DNA from: Acanthochromis polyacanthus | Taxonomy: Eukaryota; Chordata; Actinopteri; Pomacentridae | Direction: 5' to 3' | NCBI RefSeq assembly: GCF_021347895.1 | Contig: NC_067124.1 | Span: 1,432,130 to 1,496,129 of the forward strand | Length of the DNA: 64,000 bases | Part shown: one piece after another, positions 56,720-64,000 of the stretch | How the letters are laid out: the number at the start of each line of letters is the position of its first letter | Position numbering within the stretch: position 1 is the stretch's first letter | The notes under the pieces: generated by a model | Seen by the model: the letters and a program-made list of their open reading frames with translations, nothing else | Told to the model about the DNA's origin: nothing | Database searches by the model: none | Position numbers and translations under genes: made by a program

Positions 56720-56955
56720 CTAACCAATGAAAAGTCATTACTTCCATCAGTCAATAGCAAAACCTGTTTCTTCCAGGATTATCACATATTCATACACTGT
56801 GAATACAGATGCATGGAAAGTAGTAGACAACATAGATGGAGATAAGTTGAATTTGTGTTGAAAGGTGAACAGTTTTATTATTAGAAGTAGCAATACGAAC
56901 AGAAAATGAGAAGTATGGTGGGTAAATGAACATTCCATATGTTTTTCTTTTTTAC
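56720..56955 (-). other. Short intron of convertase-like gene
   Basis: 236 bp, AT-rich, with normal splice signals at both sides. Confidence 0.6.
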
Positions 56956-57063
56956 CTGGTGGGAAGTGTGACTGCTTGTGTGCATTTCCTCTGAGCAGCA
57001 GCAGTGTGGAAGCGAGCAGCCTGCTGCACCATCAGCCCTGCATCCAACAATCCAAAGCCATAC
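56956..57063 (-). CDS. Proprotein convertase-like gene, end of catalytic domain
   Basis: An exon between TGTTTGTTGCAG and GTAAAA. One base completes a codon, then 35 codons, then two bases. It encodes YGFGLLDAGLMVQQAARFHT, then AAAQRKCTQAVTLPT. YGFGLLDAG-MV--A and QRKC are the family's conserved junction between the subtilisin-like catalytic domain and the P domain. LLDAG and QRKC are the furin/PC4 forms rather than the PC5/PC6 form (LMDAEAMV). The catalytic Asp/His/Ser exons must lie upstream, beyond 57063; I found none of their motifs before 64000. The subfamily is therefore unresolved. Confidence 0.9.
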
Positions 57064-60000
57064 CTGCAACAAACAGGGAAGATGCATTCTGTTATGTGTG
57101 TTTGTGTATATGGTAAGCACAAGCATGGTGTTGCGCTTATATCTTAACGCACATGTGAATTGGAGGCTTTTTATGTGGGCGGCTGAATGTGCTGCAGGAG
57201 CAGAGTAAGTGCTAATGGCTCCGGCATGAGGAGGCAACAAGTCATTGACGAAGATGATGTTGTCCTCTGACACAATCGCTTCCCGCTCTGTCCAGGCTGA
57301 GGCTGAGGGCTGCTGTTTGTGCGGCTGTAATTGCCTGGAGGATTGATTCTGAACAATGTGCCATCTCGCGGACTGTAATCAAGCCTCATTATTCATTCTT
57401 TACCACCCCAATCTTGGTGCTGGAGACACAATGGCTGACCCTTCAGCAGCGTCACTGCCTGGTGACTGTATGACCACTGCCTATCATGCTCTCTTCTCCA
57501 CTTTACCGCTCATCTCTTTACATCTCTTTTGAATCATCCTCTCTCATCTTTCCTCTTTGCCCTCCCTTTTTCACGGAGCAGACTGCTATTCAGCGGTCTT
57601 TTCCTCTCTAAAGTCTCCTTCACCCTCCTCCATCAAACTGAATTTCTTGCATCAGAACTCTCCTCCACTGCTTCAGTGATGCTGAAATCACAGTCCTCAT
57701 AAGTCTCTCCTTACTTCTCTCTCAAATCTTTCATTTCGTGAACTTTCTCTGTTTCATTTCCTTTTTGTTAAAATCACAGTCCTCAGACAGAGTGACAGGA
57801 CTGTAACAACCTTCATCGCCCCTCCTCCTCGGAAATTCAGAGGGGGTGACAAAGAGCTAATTTCTGCCATTATTACCATACAGACCTTATGTCGTTAATC
57901 TGCAATAAGTGAAATTCATTATCCTGATGACGGGGTCTCTCGGAGCAGCAGAGAGAGAGACAGAGAAGGCAGAAAGGAGAGAGCTGATCAATAACTCAAT
58001 CTGCTGCCCTGCATGGGGCTCCATCTCCTCTGTCTCCATCACTGTCAGTGTGTCTGAGGAGGAGACGCAGGAGCTGCAGCCCACACCGCCCCCATCCCAA
58101 CAGCACGCCGTGCAATCAATGGACACAATCTAATCAGCCACCATCACCACCAATGACTTTTAGCATGTAGGGCCCGACATAATAGCATTAGGCAGACGGG
58201 TGTGTGGGGTCGAGGTGTGCTGCAGAAGTTCAAGGTCATCTGCGGGGTTTGTGAAAGCTGCGAAGACTTGGAGCCGAACATCATTGACAACAGCTCAGTG
58301 CAGAAGATGAGGCTAATGATTGCAGAAGCATCAGCTCACATGGCTCCTAATAAGTTCAAAATGTGCTATGATTGAAGATAAAGGCGTTTTGATTTGGTAA
58401 TCGATGTGCATTCACAGTCACCAAAAATGCACTAATGACAAGGAACTGTGATCGTGAATTCTCCCTAATAGATATTCAAAGATCCACTCAAACTCATTTC
58501 TGTCTTGTTGCTTAAAGTTTTGTATTTTAATGTGAAAAACTAAAAGATAATCTGAACTCATGGAGGTTTATTTGGAAGATTTGTTTTGGCATTTAATTTG
58601 ACTGGTGACACTAAAGACAGACAGAAAATGTGTTGTCTGAAGGACAACCTGGGCTCTCCTGGTGTTAAACAGTAGAGAAGCACGTTGTTTCAGTGAGATA
58701 ATGGAATAGAATCCAGGACGGCTAGTTCAAGTCAGTTAAAAGGGTTATTAGATGATAAAAACACAAAACAGCACTTTATAATGGATTGGGATGGAATTTT
58801 GGTTTTCAGTCTTCAAATCTTTTGAAATAAGCAAAATATTCAAGTTACCCAGAGCATCTTGTGAGCATCAGATCACTTCCATTTGCTTGCTACTGCTTTT
58901 AGTTTAAATGCTTTGAATGTTAGTAGATCACCAATTTAATGGTGACTATAATAACTGTTACATTAGGTATACGAGTATATTTCTCCAGAGAACAAATTCA
59001 TGCATAAATCAAGAAATCCTCTCCAAATGGCCTATTATATAAGCACTGTTAATATAAAATCTGTATTTTAAAGCACAAAGGAGACTAGTTAATTTCAAGA
59101 AATAATTCTTCAATAACGTTGAAGATCCTCAATCAAGATGTTGTCTTGTAGTTACACTCACTGTCTACATTTGGATGCATGTCAGTGTCACATAATCTTC
59201 CTGAGCTACCTATAAAATGGAAAAATAAAACTCAAACACCAGTAATAACAATAGATCACCAAAGATATTTCACAGCGGAGAGAAAACTGATACCCAGACT
59301 TCTCATAAAACAAAGTGTTGGTGACCGGGGCTTGACACCCTGCTCCCTTTTAGTGATTAAATATACCCTCCCCACCTCGCACCCCTTAGCGAGAACTGCG
59401 CACCTATTAAATCCTATAGCTCGCTCAGATCGATCGGGCTTGCCCCAGCTCCATGGCCGTAAAGCCACACAGACATATATCTGATAGAGAAAGCTGCAGG
59501 AAACAGGTTTACCCACGATAGAACATGATGGAAATGACAGATTTTATGTCCCCTGCCATGTCAATGAAACAGCACAGCTGAGCTGAGGCGCTTTTCAAGA
59601 AGACACCCCAGCCTTTTCAGCTTTCTCATCAGCAGCAAGGAATTGAGAGAGCAGCACACCTTGTGAGTAGCCCTGGGATTTCTTGAAATAGAAATGTGGG
59701 TAGATCAGGATTCATACTTGTTGTGGTTTGTGACATTGCCGATCACAGGAATTGTAAAATTTCTTTAAAGAATGTGACTGAGATTTCTGGAAATACTTCA
59801 AATGTCTTTAGGATAAAGCCCACATAATGCAATGCATATCAAGTAATTAGTCAGAAAACACAGTCATCCAATTTTCAACTTGTTCTTTCTCCACCTCCTG
59901 CGTGGTTGGAGGGAGGTTGAGCCAAGCCGACTACAGAGTGACAGCAGATCTTCTGTCCACGCAGCACGAGGCATGTTAAACCCCCCGACCCCCCGCCTCC

Positions 60001-60849
60001 TCACATATCGAATCTGCGGCCCTCGCATTTTCTCCATCCACTTTCACTCCTCGATGGCAAATGCCCTTGCAAACTCTTACTCCCTCCTTCTTTTTATCTA
60101 TTAGGATGGAGGCCACTCCCCCCCACCTCTCCGTGGGGCCTCTTTGTAACTGTCGAGGAACCCTTTTCACTTTTTGTTCTGTGGGCCTTCCCAGGTCCTT
60201 TCTCTGTTGATATTCACACCATCTGCCAAAAGCAGAGGAAGGTGTATACAAAACCCAACTAGCACTGAGACATCGGGATCTCCAGGGTCGAGGTCTTTGC
60301 TTCGTATTTGCACATGGCATTGAAAACACAGCTTTAACAACTGGTATGCTGCAACCAAAACAGATTTTTGCAGCTACCCAGGGACCTAGCTACGGCGGTC
60401 TCACCCCTTGTTTGCAGTGGTACGTCCTGCTAAGTCCCCCCAATAGAAATAGCTGTAAAGAATCACTCAAGCCGCACTAAGCAGCTGCCTGTGAGTTAGG
60501 TCATTTTCCCAGGAGCCACGGAGTGGGCATTGGCAGGACCTCAAAAAAAGGGGACACCATCTGTTCAGCGCCTGAAAAGGTTGGTGACACCTTCTGTGGT
60601 ACCAACAACTTCTAATTAAGTGGCCAAGAATGCTGCAGCAGCTCCAACGCATGATTGGTGGGCTCGCCTCGGCTATCCTGACGACAGCACAGCAGACGCC
60701 CGGTCAGTTTCACGCACCTCTCCATCACATCTGGGAATGTACTAATGAAAAATGAACGAAGAGTGACAACAACAAACACTTGATGAAGGTGACACATGAC
60801 TGCGGCGGCCAACAAAACCCAATTTTCTTGTCCTTTTGCTGATTTCGTT
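57064..60849. other. Upstream intron or intergenic, no exon recognised
   Basis: No convertase catalytic motif (GHGT, Asp-box or Ser-box sequences) was found on the minus strand. Pyrimidine-rich DNA lies at 57470-57740. The segment 59290-59480 is unusually non-repetitive (for example CTATAGCTCGCTCAGATCGA) and could be a conserved element. Frames at 57909-58133 and 59179-59484 are not supported as genes. Confidence 0.35.
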
Positions 60850-61290
60850 GTCTTCCTTTCGCACTACTTAATTGAATGTTTATCAGGCGCATAGAAGCTG
60901 CATTAGCCCTTTGGTCAATCCCTGCGTGGTTTGTTTCGGTTATATCATAATGCACTAATTTCATTACCATTAGGATTTAAATGAAATAACAAATAGACTT
61001 AACATTCCTCTGATTTCCATCGCTCTTGCAGCCAAATCTGCTGCTCAGAAATGTTACTAATTAGGCTTATTAAGTAATTAAGAAGAGGTCTAAATTATTT
61101 CTGTGCCACTGGGACCTGCACGGCTGTAACCATGAAATGCTGTGCCGAGCAGCTCAGCTTTGTCAGTTTAGATATTGCACAGTTCTATCCATTTAACTGC
61201 TCTGAATGTGTTTTTACAGAGGAAAAAAATGATTTTGGAATGTATTTTTAGGGCTGTATTAGACAAATATCTACGTAAAGTGAAATTACA
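60850..61290. promoter_or_regulatory. Candidate conserved non-coding element
   Basis: Non-repetitive block with homeodomain-style words: CACTACTTAATTGAATG, GCACTAATTTCATTACCATT, TACTAATTAGGCTTATTAAG, TAATTAAGAAG. Similar in style to 7.8 and 22 kb. It could be a distant pou3f2 regulatory element or belong to the convertase gene; not testable here. Confidence 0.3.
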
Positions 61291-62656
61291 GAGAAACACT
61301 CAGCAGCTTTCAATAGCGCAGCCTCAAAATGTCAAGTGAATTACCTTGTGAAGAGTTAAAAGTTTAATGAAATATATTGCAGGGAGGAAAATGAGGGGTT
61401 TGGCACAGGCACGGACTTAGTCTCAGGAGAATGGGCCCCGAACGGCCCTCTCAGTCTCTATAGCCATCAGTCAAAGTAGCAGCCACCCGTCCCCGTCTTT
61501 TACACAAGGAGACTTCTCTGGAAGCCACGATGATCTATACCCCATGACCTCACTCTCAGCGTCCAACATATTTTGATTTGTAGCTCGAGTGTTATTCAAA
61601 CACGGATTCAAAAGAGGATGAAATTCGTCAGAGAGCTTTTGTTGGACGCACACCAAGGTACAGTCCTTTTGGATGTCTCTGCCCTTGTGGGGAAAGAGAG
61701 AGAGGGAGAGAGAGAGGGAGAAGGGGATACACAGAGTAAACCCTGCGATACAAGCTTGGCAAAAGATTCCCTCTCGGGTCCCAATTGCTTTCCTTTCACA
61801 CCGGACAAAGCAAACACTGAACCAGGAGCCTTTGTTTGCCTCTTCAAAGGAATAGGATTTAGATCCCATATCACTAAATACGAAAAAGTAAACACAAATG
61901 TAATGATCAGAAACAAAGTCTGTGTTAGCGTGTTTTTTGGATGGTAGGACATCTGATACATGCTTACATCACTGGAGTCACACGGAGTTCAACATCCTAT
62001 AAATCACAAAGTAAATATGCATAAACAGTAAAACAGCAACATAGAAAACAATTTGGAAACAATGATTATGTAAAAATGTGTGATTCCTATGAGATGTTTA
62101 GACATTATTTATCAATTAACCCTTGTCATTTGCTGACATTAGATTTACTGTCCCGCAGATCACAGAAGGAACGCATCATTTTTAAATCTCCAATTCTGTA
62201 ATTACTTCAAAACTTGCTCATTCTCATAATTGCTTAGAGCACCTGTTGTCTCCAGGACACAAATCAAAATATTAAAGGTAACCAGGACTTAAAAATATGA
62301 CAATTTTTTGCAATCTGTAAAATATTAGCGCAAGAACTTCACCTTGACAAGCTCCAGAGAAAATTTTACGAATGATTCTGCTGCGAGGTAATTGTGTCGG
62401 CGACAAAATTGAAGTCTGAACGGGAAAAAAACACGGGTGGTTGAGGAGGATGAGTGCGCGGGCTGTTATGGAACTTTCTTCTGAAATTTCTTCTGTTTTT
62501 CTGCACCCCACCCCACCCCATCCCCCAAGCAAAATACCAAAATTGCTACTTGTACATGAATTATGCATCAGTGGAGGTTTAGAAGAGCACAGGGTCCCTA
62601 CAACCCCCCGCCCCCCTGCCTCCCCTTCTTGTAGCACAGTAGGGTGGAGTGGGGTG

Positions 62657-62657
<1 letters not shown>
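61291..62657. other. Non-coding, nothing recognised
   Basis: A GA-rich run at 61695-61725. The 124-132-residue frames around 61471-61947 overlap on opposite strands and show no domain. Confidence 0.35.

Positions 62658-62741
<84 letters not shown>
62658..62741. repeat. (GT)n microsatellite
   Basis: About 42 units. A partly complementary CA-rich tract (CAAACACACA)n follows at 62864-62923. Confidence 0.97.
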
Positions 62742-62743
<2 letters not shown>

Positions 62744-63809
62744 CAGGGGTCTGGGTGGAGGGGTGTACAGGCTCCCTTCTGTTTGCCTGCTGCACCCCCC
62801 TGCCGGGAGACACGGCACCCCCTGCAGGAGGTGCAGCGCTCCGCTTCCCCTGTCCCTCAGGGCACACACACAAACACACACACAAACACACACAAACACA
62901 CACACAAACACACACAAACACACATTCAGCCCAGTTTATCTGCTGACCCATCAATCAAATGCACATCCAAACACACATACACAAACATACAATTACCATC
63001 AACATTTTGCATCTCTGCCCGGGACCAGACTTATTATTGCAATACTTCAGGCTTACGCCGCGTGCAAAAAAACTTTTAAAGAGACAAAGTTAATTAGGAG
63101 CGAGCTAAGAGTTGGGAAGTAGCACCATATATTTGCATCAACAAACCTATCATGTCTAAATAAGCAACCATAATGTGAGGTCAGGAGTCAACAGTGCATC
63201 TGTGGCTTGTCCAGACTGCCCATCTTCCTCCTTCTGGTTATTACAAATCCTAACCAACCTGAGGAGCTCAGTTCTCTCCTCCCCGCCCACCCCACCCACA
63301 CACCTACATTGAAAGCCTGCACTTCTTCTCAACAATTACCTCCACATAGATCTCCTCTCCTTTCACAGGAAACAATATCACTGCATAGCTACTCCAATAT
63401 TAAGTGATGGTAGGGTTGTTAGTGTGTGGATGAGCTATTTCTTTAATTACCCTGCACACACACACACACGCACACTTTCTCTCTCTCTCTTCTAAATAGT
63501 GGTATATAGACCACAGGCTCAGTCACAGAGTAATTGGCTCAGCGATGAAAAAAGAGGAGGTCTGGATAATTAATTAATCTATCTGGCTGGGGCAGAGATG
63601 CAAGGCCAGTTTTACAACCCCACCAGGGAGGCTAAGAGAGAGAGAGAGAGAAACCCACTGCCCTCGGACGATCTATGGCCTTGCATGAAATGGAAATGGC
63701 TTGCTGGGATGCATTAGGTGTGTATGCACTCTCTCATTTCACACACAAACACACATACATATTCTATAGCCCTCACATCTGAGCAGACTTACAAAAACAC
63801 ACGCATACG
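62742..63809. other. Non-coding with short simple repeats
   Basis: Contains (CAAACACACA)n at 62864-62923, a short CA/CT tract at 63453-63491 and a GA tract near 63634-63650. No gene seen. Confidence 0.45.
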
Positions 63810-64000
63810 TTCCCATTGCTATTTCTATGCGGGTATTTGTTGACCTAATGCATTCCCCAGCCCCTTATTCTGACCTTAATCATCACAAGTGTCAAACCTC
63901 AACCCCAAACCAAAACCTAAATCTAACCTTAAACCTAAATCTAAGTCTTAACCCTCAAACAGCCTTTTAAAACGACAAAGTGAGGACCTGACAAAATGTC
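63810..64000 (-). repeat. Telomere-like dispersed repeat, cut by window end
   Basis: From 63888 the plus strand carries degenerate CCTAAA/CTAACC units (AACCTCAACCCCAAACC, AAACCTAAATCTAACC, TTAAACCTAAATCTAAG), followed by GTGAGGACCTGACAAAATGTC. That combination is typical of a widespread fish MITE with GAGGTCCTCA-like ends. The rest is beyond the window. Confidence 0.55.

Noticed and set aside
56881..57273. 130-codon minus-strand frame
   Set aside because: Runs through the intron and across the exon at 56956-57063 in a different frame from the convertase; the family motifs appear only in the spliced frame.
59256..59516. 86-codon minus-strand frame with a possible upstream acceptor (TTTCCTGCAG)
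   Set aside because: Peptide has no convertase catalytic motif or other recognisable domain; more likely non-coding.
63888..63960. CCTAAA-like tract as a chromosome end
   Set aside because: Degenerate and followed by a dispersed-repeat sequence (GTGAGGACCTGAC).

Overview
This is a nuclear genomic window from a ray-finned fish, most likely a percomorph. The evidence is compact gene neighbours with vertebrate splice signals, long CA/GT microsatellites, Tc1/mariner and hAT relics, tRNA-derived SINEs with target-site duplications, and several copies of a dispersed repeat (AGTTCAACATTTTGGGAA type) that I associate with percomorph genomes. Nothing here is bacterial, and most long open frames are low-complexity or antisense shadows.

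Three genes are supported. (1) At 3155-3318 (+) lies the last coding exon of fbxl4, an F-box/leucine-rich-repeat protein, ending in the family's IKKSFTQ C-terminus. The 3.1 kb before it is intron holding a Tc1 relic and a palindromic MITE. (2) At 17675-18820 (-) lies a complete intronless pou3f2 (Brn-2) gene of 381 codons in a CpG-rich island. The convergent fbxl4 -> <- pou3f2 arrangement matches the order I know from human 6q16, so this is a conserved block. (3) From 26523 to 57063 (-) I could chain seven exons, all phase-compatible, into the 3' part of a subtilisin/kexin-type proprotein convertase. It covers the end of the catalytic domain, a full P domain, and then a ~164-residue tail resembling no convertase tail I know. 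Its catalytic exons should lie beyond 64000.

Region by region: 1-3154 is fbxl4 intron. 3319-17674 is the convergent intergenic space with repeats, one strong conserved-element candidate near 7.8-8.1 kb and the AT-rich pou3f2 3' flank. 19.1-26.5 kb is the pou3f2 upstream region, with possible regulatory blocks and one unidentified candidate terminal exon at 20547-20797 (-). 26.5-57.1 kb is the convertase gene with very repeat-rich introns: inverted MITE pair, Tc1 relics, a SINE with a 15-bp duplication, a 1.8-kb hAT element, a retro-insertion with an 11-bp duplication, and about ten CA/GT/CT arrays. 57.1-64.0 kb is upstream intron or intergenic DNA with one more conserved-looking block (60.85-61.3 kb) and a telomere-like repeat at the window end.

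The most interesting item is the convertase: a divergent PCSK-family gene beside pou3f2, where I know of none in human, with a novel C-terminal tail.
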